Positions 23,395-34,735 are shown, counted from the first letter of the stretch. The stretch: DNA of 64,000 nucleotides from Paraconiothyrium sp. Pb-2020 (GCA_022419385.1 JAJUBI010000003.1:3658001-3722000); one strand, 5' to 3'. Numbers and translations: made by a program. The notes: a model not told the origin generated them from the sequence alone.

Positions 23395-24857
23395 CGTGCC
23401 GGGCCTAGGTAGTCGAGAGGTATCCTCCAGGCAGCTTCATGCCCGCGAGGCAGCAGTCGTGGCAGATGATATGATATAGAGAAGTTTTTATTGAAAGAGA
23501 ATGCGGCTGAAGGGAATCTGGTCTGCGCAGGAGGATAGATGATGGAAAGAAAGAGGATGTTGCGAGAGGTACTCACTTCTTACCTCTGAGGAAAGAGGTG
23601 AGACCGGTGAGGCTCTGCGATGTTCACCCTCCCGTTCTCTCGTCGCAGGGCCCCCACCGCCCACGTTGCTTGCCCTAGTATGGTTGTCCGTATTATGTTG
23701 TTTCGAGTGCGGCTAATCGTTCACTAAAGTCTAGGCCTTCCGGAATCGTTCGACGCCGAGCTTTAAGGCAAAATTGGACGTTTCTTCCGGATGGAGCACA
23801 CCACGGTCGCCTAAACTTGTTGCTGATTTTAGCTTGCTAAGGGCATTTTCGGGCATTTTGAACGTTTAACTAGAACGACCTGGCCGATAGGCATTTTCAT
23901 GAAGGGCCCGCAAGGCAATCATAGTAGCAGCACTTTGGTGCATGGATGTAGGTCGTTATCACACTTCATAGCAAAAGGTTTTCGTGATCCCTCCCTCATT
24001 GGCTAGCAACGTTCCTTTGAGTCCAGGACGAACGCTTTGGTCGATACTTCCAAGGGGAATACCCTGTTGTGTAACGATCTCGATGGCTACGTTGGGGATG
24101 CCGACCCCTCTTTTGCCGCTTGTTCGAGCCGTGCGTTCCTTGTAGCGCCGCACGAATCCTTGGTCCCGGTCTTTGTGTAACCGTAAGAGGCGTTCCAGAA
24201 ATATAGTAATCCGATCATGTCTTACGTACGCAGGTGTCAGTGCTTGAGACGCGGTGCTGAACATGTGGGGGCTGTTGAGGGTTGTCAGGATTTCGGTCGA
24301 AGTTTCGCGAGGTCAATGCATTACAAAAGATATATGAAAGACTTATAAGAATGCTCCAACGGAGTGCAGTCATTTAACGGACGCGTTTTCTGGAAAGCTA
24401 AGAGGAAGGCCTATCACTACGCCAAAAGCCACCCAGCACTACTCGCCGTTCCGACCTGTTCAGATTGGATTTGTCCACACTTGAGACTTCCGTACTATGG
24501 GCCAGGTCCTCTGCTTCCGTGTAAGTGTTCGATTAGTAGTGGTGCAGTCATAGTAGTACATGATACAACGAAAGCAAGGGCTTACCCTGAGCGCTACGTA
24601 GAAAGGTAATAGAGACACGCAATATGTAAACAATAGCTGGGGCAATGCTATTTGTCACGGTAGAGTCCATGCTTCCGTCGTCCAGGATGGGAACGACGCT
24701 TTTCTCGCAGCGAACAATACTTCTCAGGAACAGGAAACTAAAGCATCCAAGCTCCATCCGAAACACTTTCTTCATGCACAAAGGTCAGCACTCAGATGAC
24801 GAATAAGATTATATGATATCCATCCTCTACATAATCTACCATTTTGTAACCCTCACC
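23395..24857. other. Gene-poor intergenic region
   Basis: About 1.46 kb. A minus-strand frame at 23959-24264 (101 aa) and others at 24364-24781 show no domain, paralogue or splice structure I can support. Confidence 0.4.
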
Positions 24858-25745
24858 TCACGGTGCTTCCAATGCCAAGATGTCTTGTTCTGGTTCAGCG
24901 CTCTTTGCCCTGATGTGGCTTATCGGAACCTTCTCTCTCTGCTGTGCTCCAAGATTATCTCGAGCGTATATCTCGGCAATTTCTAGTTGCTTCTTGATAA
25001 CATCTGGGTCCATATAGACATTGTTGCTGTTGACAACTACCCCGTCACCCGCAGAGCTCGTACTCAGCTTCACTGACCCGTTGATCCGCTCCAGTATATG
25101 TCCTAAGCCATTGTTCGAGACCATGGTAGAGCCATTGCCGACCTGCTTGGAAGTCATCGCGATTTCGAGCTGCGAGGGTGTTAGTCAACACTTGGAAGAC
25201 GTTGATCATCGGATTTGAGTTTGACCACTTACGGTAGGCGCAGGCTCTATGCGAGCTACCTCCTTTGACGCATCGTGTTGATCCATTCTGTCGTCTTCCA
25301 AATGTCGTTGCCTCTCAGTATCACATCTACTGATAGAAGCCAGTTGGTCCAGGCTCTCGTGCGACAGTGCCAGGAGCAGTATCTCGCTCTTCGCCTTGAG
25401 TGACTCGAAAGCGCGGTTCAAGACTTCTGTAATTCCCAACGCGTACCAACGGAAACCGAGAACCTTTGCGTTTGCCTTCGCAAGGGTGTGAACTGCCTTC
25501 TCTGCGATTTCGCGTGACTCGCACACAAGCGTAGCTATCTGTGCCGGGGCGCTGAGCTGTGTCTGCTCGGGGAGATACGAGATTCGTTTGATGATCTGGA
25601 TGAGGTGCTCAAGATTCGTTACGTGTTCTTGCCACTCAGCTGGTCCTTCTTTTAGCTCGGCGTACAACCTGGTGAAGACCTTCCAAGCCGTATGTGTATA
25701 GACTGCAAGTTGGGTAACGCTTGCTATGCCTCCGATGACTTCCAT
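24858..25745 (-). CDS. SesA/HeLo-like N-terminal-domain protein with Gly/Asn-rich tail
   Basis: Exons 25233-25745 and 24858-25169 join across a 63-nt intron (GTAAGT donor, TGACTAACA branch) into 274 aa. The first 150 residues start MEVIGGIASVTQLAVYTHTA and are alpha-helical. They resemble the domain that precedes NACHT/STAND modules in fungal incompatibility receptors (SesA type). No NTPase follows. Instead there is a linker and a polar Gly/Asn/Ser segment with two similar pieces, SKQVGNGSTMVSNNG and TSSAGDGVVVNSNN. Family precedent suggests a stand-alone effector or signalling partner in programmed cell death, but this is inference from the N-terminus only. Confidence 0.62.
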
Positions 25746-26326
25746 AGAAATGCCATGTGTCGATCAAGTTGGAGAGGAATCGTTATCTGATTTCATTGCC
25801 TTCTTGAATGGTATGCTAGACGGTGTGAAGAGATCATTGCTTATGTATTGGCGTCAGCGGCGGCTTCGGTTTATCAACAAATTCTGCAGCGGCAAATTTC
25901 TTGTTCTACACCGGATAGTCCAGGAGAATGGGCCTTGGAAGGCATTTACCTTGCTCTGGGTAACGACTCATAATCTTTCGGTCGATATTGGGCATTAGTA
26001 ATGAGCAGGTATGAGCTATGGTAGGTTGTGTACGTAGCGCAAGGCTGTGAGGCAGCATCCAAACCCCGCTTTGAGTGTTACCAAGAAGGCAGAACAGGCG
26101 CACACGGCCGACCCGACCGCGCCCCCTCGATGTATCGAAGCAGCCACATGCACCACGTGGCGCTCGCGAATAGGCTCCTTCGTTAACCGTCACGATAGGC
26201 GGCTATTACGTGATCGAAGTTGGTGGGAATAATACCTTCCGAATGCTGAAGAATGACCACAGATTTCGCATTGGTGTAGAACACTGGGAACGGAAAGTCC
26301 GCTGCCAGGAGCAGCATACTGAGTAG
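25746..26326. other. Intergenic region
   Basis: About 580 bases upstream of the SesA-like gene. It contains only short frames with no recognisable product. Confidence 0.4.
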
Positions 26327-26798
26327 CTAATTCTTCGACTGCCTCTTAGACTGCCTCAAACTCTCAAAGTAGTCAGCACGACTATCGGGCAGATCTGAAT
26401 ATGCTACCTCTGCACCCTTCCCACCGAGCCTCTTCCCTTCTGTCTGCTTTTCAGAGTCCCGCTTTATCCTCAGAGTAGTCAGTTCGTTATGTTTTTGTTG
26501 CTGTGCTGCAACATCTCCGCTGACTGCATTGTTGGCGCTTTGGAAATTCTCATCTCCATCTTGACTGGCCTCAAAATCGCCATTCCTCAAGTGAGTTTCA
26601 TCATATTGATCCAAGTCGTTATTGGCAATCTGGCTGTTGCCCGTTCCCTTCTGGGAGGCCCGTGCCTTGACCTTCCCCTTGCACCGTGTCAGTCCGCACC
26701 CTTTTGGCGTGTTGTGTGGCTCAAGAACTTACAACTTTCGAAAGAAGCCCGCCCATCGGTGTGGCTGGCTGCTGAGGCTCCTGCAAATTCGAAGGCAT
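26327..26798 (-). CDS. Unknown 138-aa, two-exon, polar protein
   Basis: I do not recognise this protein. Exon 26733-26798 (22 codons, MPSNLQEPQQPATPMGGLL...) joins exon 26327-26677 across intron 26678-26732 (GTAAGT donor, GACTGAC branch, CAAG acceptor). The joined frame is open for 138 residues. The product is hydrophilic, rich in Gln, Lys, Asp and Gly, without membrane segments or cysteines, and probably disordered. The good splice signals and exact frame closure are the main support. It sits about 580 bp from the SesA-like gene on the same strand. Confidence 0.5.
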
Positions 26799-29113
26799 GT
26801 GATTTGTGTAGCCTACCCACTCCAAGCAAGAACAAATCTAGACCGAGTTCGACTGTCGGAAAATATTTAGCCAACCGAAGGACAGAACCGAGATGTGCCC
26901 CTTGTGAGGGGTGATTGAGTGCTGTCGAGATGGTGGCTTCAACCGCAGCGTCGAATCGCTCTTTATACGTACATTGAGGGGCCAGAATTTGCGAACCCAT
27001 ACATCTGCACAAGTCGCATCAATCCTACTACCCTAGTCCTCGCCCCCTCAAATTGCCACTCGAGAAGTCATGTCGAAAATATACGAGCTGCAAGGTCTTG
27101 CCCTTCCAAGAGTTGTGCTTTTCAGGCCGATAGAAAGCTAGCCAGCTAGCGAGCCCGTCACGGGCCGGGGCAGTGAGGGACCTCCCGGGGGAGCAGGCAC
27201 AAGGGAGGTCGGCATCCCGACCTTATTCGCCCGAAGTATGGCACACGGCAAATTCCAGTCGACCAGACAGCGAAGCGGTCAGCATTGATTACACCGGTGA
27301 GCCAGTGTGGGCATAGTGCCGCGACGGTGAGTCCTCCTAGACAGGGTCGCTTCAAGTGCGGCTCTTCTGATCCTTCGTTTTCCTAGAGTACGGGCCTGTA
27401 GTTCTCCCTTCTGAGAGAAGTTCAATCTTGCTAAGCGGCAAGCGAGGTCGATATGAAGGGCTTATAGCGTATGTTGGTAGCATGGAGCTCTCGTAACACC
27501 TGTACGTGCATAATCGTGTCGCAAGGAGCCCTATCCTGAACAATACATTGGAGGAATCGCCAATTCAAACTGCTACTGGCCTCATGAAACCGAACCTCCT
27601 AGGATCTGACTACGTAGCTCTCATATGGGGCTTTAGCAGGCTTTGGCTCCATTACAATCCTGTGGTGGCTCCAATTTGACCATCTCTCCGCCAGTTCGTA
27701 TAAACAGTCTTTCCGATGGCTCGGTATTCCCCTTTTCATGGATGAGGCGATCGTGTGAGTCATCCGGGAAAGTCAACGCCTGGAGCTCTGGGAGATCTGG
27801 TGCGGAAAATACGTCGAGCCATGCGTCGTCAAGCAACTTCGCAGTGTGCAAGCTTGGACCGTTCTCTGGAGTGCTTTCTACCATGGCTATCTTCAAGAGT
27901 CGACCGTACAACAGCTCAGCTGCCGCTGGATAAGTCATTCCTCACGACTGAGAAGGAAGCTACACAGCACACTGCGCAATGCAAAAGCGATGTTGGATAA
28001 AGGCGCTCCTTGCGTGGGGCGGGTGCCACATATGCGGTTCGCTTGCAGCTGCACGAGCTCTTGCCGGGGTGTCTCGTCTGAGCGAAGAGGGCGCTGTGAG
28101 TTTATGCTGTGAGGTGCAGCTAGTGCTGTGTAGAGGGTCGCTGGCTTCTTGTCATCAGCAGAAGCGTTGACGAGTACCAGGTAAGCTATAAAGCGTTTCA
28201 CAGACCTGGTATTACATTTTCAAGCATGGTTTCCATACTCCGAATGGCTCTCAGATGTGCACTACGTGTGGCCTCAGTCGTCGGCGCTACTTAAAGTTTA
28301 CAGAGATCCCCCGCGCTGTGCTGCGCCGCCAGAAAGCGCATTGATGCCTAGCAGGATCCGGCAGTGGAGGTAGCTCTCTTACACTTTATGGTGCATGTTA
28401 CGAATTGTAGTGGTATGAACGTGCCTACCAGCAATGTTCAACACAGCTACTGGGCTCTGTTTGGGGCTGGCGCGAAGTGTCCTTTGAGCACCAGGCGCTG
28501 AAGTGGCCATTGTATTTCGCAGCCATCAACGCCCTTGGAACGACATCTTGGACGATGACGTAGCAGCAATACCAAGCGATCTCCGACAGCATGGAAGGAC
28601 GAAGAACTTCCTGGTGTGCTTGGCAACAGATGACCGACGCTCAGCTGGCAGAAAAGTGTCTGTGTGGCTGATGAACGTTTAGGTTGCTACCAACGGCAAT
28701 CTTGGTGTGGGGCTGCTGGATACCGAAGCCGATATGGAAGCACAGTCTGGGATGGAAGGAGGGATCACGCGACGATCGTATGTATACTATGTTGGGTATC
28801 ATTACTTGCTCGGATGCTTCAAGGGTACTTACATTTTAATGATCATTCATATGATGACGATGGGAAAGACCACATGCAACCTCTCTAAATCGCAATTCTT
28901 TGATGAGCGAGAGGTACAAGTAACGGCTGAGGTACGCCTGAATCATCGATCCTACAAGAAAGAAATTCGGAAAATACGCCTGCAGCCAGGTAGACATCAT
29001 TCGTTATGATTGACTGTGACCTCCTCACGTGGAGCAGGCGTCTCATTTCGGCCGGAGTAGGAATCGTGGCTCATCAGCCGCGTTGCATATAAGGCAGTAT
29101 GAGGCAGAGCCGC
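26799..29113. other. Gene-poor region with an orphan frame at 27633-27938
   Basis: About 2.3 kb. The best candidate is a minus-strand 101-aa frame (27633-27938, starting MTYPAAAELLYGRLLKIA) with protein-like composition, but an in-frame TGA sits just before its ATG and no family is evident; it may be a relic. Nothing else is supportable. Confidence 0.35.
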
Positions 29114-29474
29114 CTACAGCGACTCGTGGACCATAGGCCTCATATATACCGCGATCGGCAAACCTGCAGGAAACCCAAACCCACTCGGTGTCGAACACTT
29201 CCCAACTCCTGGCCGCTCCCAGTCTTCATAAGCGATAAGCTCCTTGCTTGACCCGTCTCTTTCGTGTAGTGGGTCAAATATGTACCGTAGAGCCACCTTT
29301 GATGCGTTCCAACGCGGAAGCCAGAACAGCCAGAACGCCAACAACAACAACGCCAATAATCCGACTAGTTATCAGTTGTATGTGTACACCCAGACCCTGG
29401 TCATCAACCGCGTATCGTTGTCGAGAAGCTCTACCTTTGCAGAAGTAGCTGCCAAAGCCACAGCCGCTGCACAT
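29114..29474 (-). CDS. Possible small single-pass membrane protein
   Basis: Proposed exons are 29435-29474 and 29114-29364, with intron 29365-29434 (GTAGAG donor, CTGATAACTAG end), giving 96 aa. A membrane segment follows the junction (VGLLALLLLAFWLFWLP), then a soluble tail with EDWERPGVGKCSTPSGF and GFPAGLPIAVYMRP. The opposite strand is also open (29244-29588), and another splice frame is possible, so the model is tentative. Confidence 0.33.
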
Positions 29475-29909
29475 TCACAAGTAGTGGTGGAAAGACCGAG
29501 ATGCCCCATGACCAGGTTGAGAGGAACGATGATATTCATTGCAATCTCTCTGTCGACAGCTGCCGTGTTCTATTACTTCGCATCCTGATCCACAAGACGG
29601 CCTGCGCAATGCAGGTTATACTCGTCAGAAACGCGAGTGCCTCGCATTCCTTATCTATCTCTTCACTGGCAAATACATATACAGACGTTAGTCTATTCGT
29701 CCGACGCACGCATGCTCTATATCGGAAAAGGTGGCAAGGCTGACCAGTGGTGAAGCACCATACGACGCCTAAGTGAGGGTGAAGTGAAGGACGCGCTAGT
29801 GACGCTAGTGGAAGCTCGGATCCAAACTTCAATCCTGCCGAGTCGGCGCGACTCGCGACATACGAAGTCAATCGTTCAAACTCTCTCGCTTCCCACGCAT
29901 TACGCCGAC
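29475..29909. other. Intergenic region upstream of CTNNBL1-like gene
   Basis: About 430 bases with no supportable gene. It probably includes the promoter and leader of the gene at 29910; the frame of that gene extends upstream only through non-ATG codons. Confidence 0.4.
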
Positions 29910-31745
29910 ATGACCAGCATTGACGATCTCTTCAAAGGTACGGGCTCAGCGGTAAAGCGCAAATTCGAGAATCCATCCGAAGCCGACCCGACACAAGCCT
30001 ACAAATCCGCGAAACTCAGCTCGAACAGCGACGCCAAGCGACCAGTAAATGTTTCAGTAGCGGAGGAAGATGATGAGGAGGAGGCAGGACCAACACTACC
30101 TCCAGATTTTGAAGACGAAGAAGGCGACGATGAGGACGGCCGTTTCTTCGGCGGCGGGCTAGACGAGGATGCGAAAGATGCGATGGACTACTTGGACGCG
30201 CAAGACGGCGAGGAAGTAATAGGCGAAGAAAAATACGACTTATCATGGCTGCGGAAAGTGACTCTCAATTTCGAGAAAAAGGTCAATAAAAACGCGTCGT
30301 TGCGCGCAAAATACGAGGACGACCCGACCAAGTTTATGGAATCGGAGGGTGACCTGGACGAAAGCATAAAGGGCCTGAGCATACTATCAGAGCACTCGGA
30401 GCTGTACGAAGAGTTTGCGAAGAGTGCAGCAAGCACAAAGCTAGTGGAATTGCTGGCGCACGAGAATACGGACATCGCAATTGCCGCTATCGAGATGATC
30501 TCGGAGCTCACAGATGAAGATGTGGAAGCAGAACAGGAACAGTGGGAAGCGCTGGTATCGGCATTCCTGGAGGCAGACCTGCTGGGTCTCCTAATTTCCA
30601 ATTTTGGCCGCTTCAACGAGAGCAACATAGAGGATGCATCGGGCGTGTACCATTCGCTCAGTGTCATCGAGAACTTACTATCACAACCTGCGAATACGGA
30701 TGTAGTGGGCAAGGAGCAGGAGCTGCTGAATTGGCTGCTCGGTAGGATACAGCAGCCCGAGAAGCCTACAACACAAAATAAGCAATACGCTTCCGAGATC
30801 CTCTCTATCCTTACCCAATCATCACGGCCGAACCGCAAGCGTGCCATCGAAGCGAACGGTGTTGAGATATTCCTCACACAACTTGCGCCATACCGGAGAA
30901 TCGATCCGGAGAAGGAGAGTGAGGAGGAAGAGTACATGGAGAACCTCTTCAACTGCTTGACATCTCTGGTAGATGAGCCAGAAGGGAAGTTGAAGTTCAT
31001 AGACGCAGAAGGTGTGGAACTGTGTCTGCTCATGATAAGGGACGGCAAGACGAGCAAAAGCCGGTCACTCAAGGTCTTGGACCACGTCAGTGGATACGCG
31101 GAGTCCGCCCCATCTGAAGGGGCGCAGACGAACGGTCATAGTGCGAAAGACAATGTCAAGCCAGCTGGGGAAAGCATATCTAATACCGCAGCCCCAGTGT
31201 GCGAGAAGATCGTCGAAGCGCGAGGCCTCAAACCCATCTTCAGCACCTTTATGAAGACTAAGAGACACGACCCTGAGACCACCGAACACATACTCGGTAT
31301 CTTCGCTTCGTTATTCCGATCACTGCCTGGCAACACCGACGCCCGCTTTCGCGTTCTCGCTAAGTTCTTTGAAAAAGACTACGAGAAGGTCAATAAGCTC
31401 GTTGCTCTACGTAGAGACTACACTGCGCGCGTCGCTGCCTTTGATGCTAGGCTCAAGGACCGAAAACGAGGACTGTCCAAAGAAGAGCAGGATGAAATTG
31501 ACGTCGAGAACATCCCGTCACGCCTTGACGAAGGCTTATATTGCCTAGAACGTGTGGATGCGATCCTTGCATGGCTGGTGGCTGAAGATGATGGAGCGAA
31601 AAAAGCCATCGTGAAGGCGCTGGGTGAGCGAGATGAAAGTTTGAGAGATGTGAAAAGGACGCTACAAGCACAGTTAGATGGAGTGTTGGAGGTAGAACCT
31701 GCTGAGAGGGAGATGCTGGAGACTTTGGTAGCATTCTTGCAGTGA
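29910..31745 (+). CDS. Beta-catenin-like protein 1 (CTNNBL1/NAP) homologue
   Basis: A nuclear armadillo-type protein associated with the Prp19/CDC5 spliceosomal complex in animals. The 611-aa frame has no introns; ATG 29910 begins MTSIDDLFKGTGSAVKRKF. An acidic N-terminal region (EEDDEEEAGPTLPPDFEDEE) precedes the conserved YDLSWLRKVTLNFEKKVNKN motif. Helical repeats carry the family segments FLEADLLGLLISNFGRFNE, KQYASEILSILTQSS and GIFASLFRSLPGN. The C-terminal part (RLDEGLYCLERVDAILAWL) matches the family end. The insert after LKVLDHVSGY is longer than in animals. Confidence 0.93.
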   Translation: MTSIDDLFKGTGSAVKRKFENPSEADPTQAYKSAKLSSNSDAKRPVNVSVAEEDDEEEAGPTLPPDFEDEEGDDEDGRFFGGGLDEDAKDAMDYLDAQDGEEVIGEEKYDLSWLRKVTLNFEKKVNKNASLRAKYEDDPTKFMESEGDLDESIKGLSILSEHSELYEEFAKSAASTKLVELLAHENTDIAIAAIEMISELTDEDVEAEQEQWEALVSAFLEADLLGLLISNFGRFNESNIEDASGVYHSLSVIENLLSQPANTDVVGKEQELLNWLLGRIQQPEKPTTQNKQYASEILSILTQSSRPNRKRAIEANGVEIFLTQLAPYRRIDPEKESEEEEYMENLFNCLTSLVDEPEGKLKFIDAEGVELCLLMIRDGKTSKSRSLKVLDHVSGYAESAPSEGAQTNGHSAKDNVKPAGESISNTAAPVCEKIVEARGLKPIFSTFMKTKRHDPETTEHILGIFASLFRSLPGNTDARFRVLAKFFEKDYEKVNKLVALRRDYTARVAAFDARLKDRKRGLSKEEQDEIDVENIPSRLDEGLYCLERVDAILAWLVAEDDGAKKAIVKALGERDESLRDVKRTLQAQLDGVLEVEPAEREMLETLVAFLQ

Positions 31746-32148
31746 GCGCGCAACCATCTGCAGCCATCTTGTTCGAAGACCATGTGCGAGTATCGAGTAT
31801 AATATATCCGAGCGATCACACTCGCACCGCATATCCATTATTGCGGAATTGAACAAACTTGTAGAAAGTCTATGCAGGACCTTTCGCGGAAAATTGTCGA
31901 AATGATACATCAATTGGTTCCATTCCCGCACCGAGCTAATCTACGTAGTCGACGACTAGCTCGACTGACTGTTCAGTAGAACATTTTCCCTAGCAACATT
32001 TCATTCCCATCTCATGGATCTCGTACTCCTTGTATTCTTCAATCCTGCTCATTTTGAAATCTTTAATCATGATTTAGACGGTGCTAAGACGACATTCGGG
32101 TGTGTTTACGAGGGCCAAGCCGCCAAATGATGCGCCACATGCCCCAAG
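31746..32148. other. Intergenic region before the inverted-repeat element
   Basis: About 400 bases downstream of the CTNNBL1-like gene. No gene was seen. Confidence 0.4.
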
Positions 32149-33022
32149 TACGGCGGACGGTTAGAAGGTGTCGGGACAAAATTAAATCAATTTTCAGATT
32201 TCCAGAATCAACGTCAACACCTTACCTGTATCTCCACGAAAATAAGCTTAAAATCTATTAGAAGTAGCTAGATTTGTAGGGCTTCGTACGTTTAGTAGAT
32301 CTATATAGAGAAAATAGAGGTGCAGTGAGTAGGTAGGGCGCAGGAGGTGGGTACTGAGGTGCCTACGCTGAGGTGCCTACGCTGAGGTGCCTGCCTGCGT
32401 GAGGTGCCTGCCTGCGTGAGGTGCCTGCCTGCGTGAGGTGCCTGCCTGCGTGAGGTGCCTGCCTGCGTGAGGTGCCTACCTGCGCGAGGGGCCTGCCTGT
32501 ACGAGGGGCCTGCCTGTATGAGGTGCCTGCCTGTACGAGGGGCCTGCCTGTACAAGGGGCCTACGCTGAGGTGCCTACGCTGAGGTGCCTGCCTACGTGA
32601 GGTGCCTACCTATGTGAGGGGCCTGCCTGCGCGAGGTGCCAGTCTGTATGAGGTGCCCCTAAAGTTAGTAAGGGGGTGCCTAAAAATTAGTGAGGGTATG
32701 CCTAAAATTTAGTAAGAGAGTGCCTAAAATTTAGTGAGCCCCTCGCTAATCTTTAGGGGCCTCTTACGTAGGTAGGCCCCTTAGCGTAGGCACCTCAGCG
32801 TAGGCACCTCAGCGTAGGCACCTTAGTACCTACCTCCTGCTCCCTACCTACTTACTTTACCTCTATTTTCTCTATATAGATCTACTAAACGTATAAAGCC
32901 CTATAAATCTAGCTACTTCTAATAGATTTTGAGCTTGTTTTCATGGAGATATAGGTGGGTAGTGACGTTGATTCTGGAAATCGAAATAATTTTGTCCCGA
33001 CACCTTTTAACAGTCCGCCGTA
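32149..33022. mobile_element. Non-autonomous TA-flanked terminal-inverted-repeat element (MITE-like)
   Basis: An 870-bp element (32151-33020) with long terminal inverted repeats of about 240 bp each (32151 to about 32395, and about 32776 to 33020). Both ends begin CGGCGGAC(G/T)GTTA and continue with GGTGTCGGGACAAAATTA when read inward. A TA dinucleotide abuts each end (32149-32150 and 33021-33022), as expected for a Tc1/mariner-type target duplication. There is no transposase frame; the centre is a minisatellite. The right arm differs from the left largely by transitions, with A where the left has G. Superfamily assignment rests on the TA only. Confidence 0.75.
32345..32665. repeat. 17-bp GC-rich minisatellite inside the inverted-repeat element
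   Basis: Tandem copies of GAGGTGCCTGCCTGCGT with variants (GAGGGGCCTGCCTGTAC, and a 14-bp form GAGGTGCCTACGCT), roughly 19 units. The 14-bp form recurs inverted in the right arm at about 32780-32825. The minus-strand frame 32301-32555 is only the translation of this repeat. Confidence 0.85.
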
Positions 33023-33315
33023 CCAAGGACGGACACGACTTTGAACGGGGATCGCGAGCGCTTAACGCTATCGTAACGTACCTGAAAACCGATGGACCCA
33101 TTTCAAAAGCTTTACCTAACAAAACTCGAAGCCTCACTCTGTGCAATGTATTCCATTCATGATTCCCGAAATTGGGCGTTTGAAAGGATTGTTTGACTAC
33201 GTCATTACATGTATTCCAACGGTTTTGCGACACCAACACCAGGCGCGCCCCGAAGGATCAACAACTCTCATTTTGAGGGCGAAGGAATTCATAGACATCT
33301 TGATATTGAACGAAA

Positions 33316-34390
33316 ATGTCTACAAGATCTCCTGCGAGGGGATGGATCGATCCCAAATTTCCCAACCCCATGGGAGATGGTGCGAATCTCTCTATACGCT
33401 TTACACCGCATTCCATGAGGAAACTTGAATGCCTCCATGCTTGGTGGTTCGAGACTGTGTGTATCTGCCCATCTAACAGATCCTACAGGCGACGCGACGA
33501 TTATCATCTATGGCTACACGCCTTCTATAGCTATCGGCATCTTAGGCATCATCTTCTTCGCCTTAGCAGGCGTGATGCATCTATGGCAGCTCTTCAAATA
33601 CCGGAGCTGGTACTTCAGTACCATGATAGTCGGTATTGCATTTGTAAGTCACTCGCCCAACAAGTGGTTTCCCCTACCACCTCCACCAAAACTGATCAGT
33701 GAACAGGAAATAGTAGGCTACGTCTTCCGCAGCCTTAGCGCAAAAGTAGATCCCTACCGCGTCGCCTTCTTCGTCGTACAGTATTTCTGTATACCCACCC
33801 GCTCCCTCTTCTCCCGTTGCCTCTGATAAAGCCTAGTCATTGTTGTAGCCCCCGTCTTCTTCGCCGCAGCCATCTACACCATCCTCTCCCTCTTAATCAA
33901 CGCTACAGGCCGCCACCACGCGCCTCTCCCTCCTAAAGCTATCCTTTGGATCTTCATTACCTGCGACGTCATCGCAACGGTGATACAGATCGTTGGTGCA
34001 GCCCTCATCGGCGTTGCAGAGTCAAACCGCAAAGATCCCACCACGCCCAACAACATCCTCCTCGCGGGCCTCGCCTTCCAAGCTTTCACCTTCCTCATCT
34101 TCATCCTTCTCTTCGCCGCCTTCATCGCCCGTGCGCGGAAAGTCATATTCGAGGTGGTGACAAAGTGGTTCTATGTTGCTTTTTGCGCGGCTGTGGTGCT
34201 ATTTTATCTAAGGGTGTGCTTTAGGTTGGCGGAGACAGCGGAGAGCCTTTGGGGGGACTTGAATACGCATGAGGTTTATTTTGGGTGTTTGGAGTTTATG
34301 CCAGTTGTGGTGGGGGTGTGGTTGTTGGCTGCTTGGCACCCCGGGAGGTGTGTGCCGAGGGGGACGGTGATGACTAGGAATGATGTGTAA
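33316..34390 (+). CDS. RTA1-family seven-transmembrane protein
   Basis: An RTA1/RSB1-like membrane protein; characterised relatives affect sphingoid-base translocation and resistance to membrane-active compounds. Exons are 33316-33379, 33489-33643, 33707-33788 and 33837-34390, giving 284 aa with the frame closed across three introns. The start MSTRSPARGWIDPKFPNP joins to DATIIIYGYTPSIAIGILG. Characteristic segments are MHLWQLFKYRSWYFST, EIVGYVFRSLS, VVAPVFFAAAIYTILSLLI and WIFITCDVIATVIQIVGAAL, about seven membrane helices. The inverted-repeat element ends 294 bp upstream, probably within its promoter. Confidence 0.9.
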
Positions 34391-34735
34391 GAGGCGCGGA
34401 CATGTACGGTACAGGGGAAGATGGACTGAGCGGGGTGGTATACTAGACTTCAAGGTCAAAGAGCGTCAGCAAAGGGATGATTGGGGAGATGAGGTGGTAT
34501 ACTACTACCACTATATCATTGAGTCCCAGGAAAAGATACCCACCGTATACCGTACTTTCTATTACTTCACAGATAATCATCGTGAAATGCCGCTTTGTTT
34601 GGATGTTGTTGTGATTCTCCATAAGCCACGATTCTTCAACTGGAACGGCTACGAATGCAGTTTTCTTGTTCATCGATCTCAACAATCATCCCTCTACACC
34701 ACACTTCTTGCCGAGAGCGAAGCTTCCACCATATC
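34391..34735. other. Short convergent spacer
   Basis: About 345 bases between the 3' ends of the RTA1 gene and the MFS gene. Two overlapping frames on opposite strands are not convincing. Confidence 0.4.

Noticed and set aside
29244..29588. 114-aa plus-strand frame with a C-terminal hydrophobic segment
   Set aside because: First ATG lies inside the frame and the opposite strand gives a better spliced model; neither is strong.
30188..31072. 294-aa minus-strand frame
   Set aside because: Ser-rich antisense shadow of the CTNNBL1-like gene with no domain.
32301..32555. 84-aa frame with RQAP/RHLTQAG repeats
   Set aside because: Simply the minisatellite inside the inverted-repeat element.
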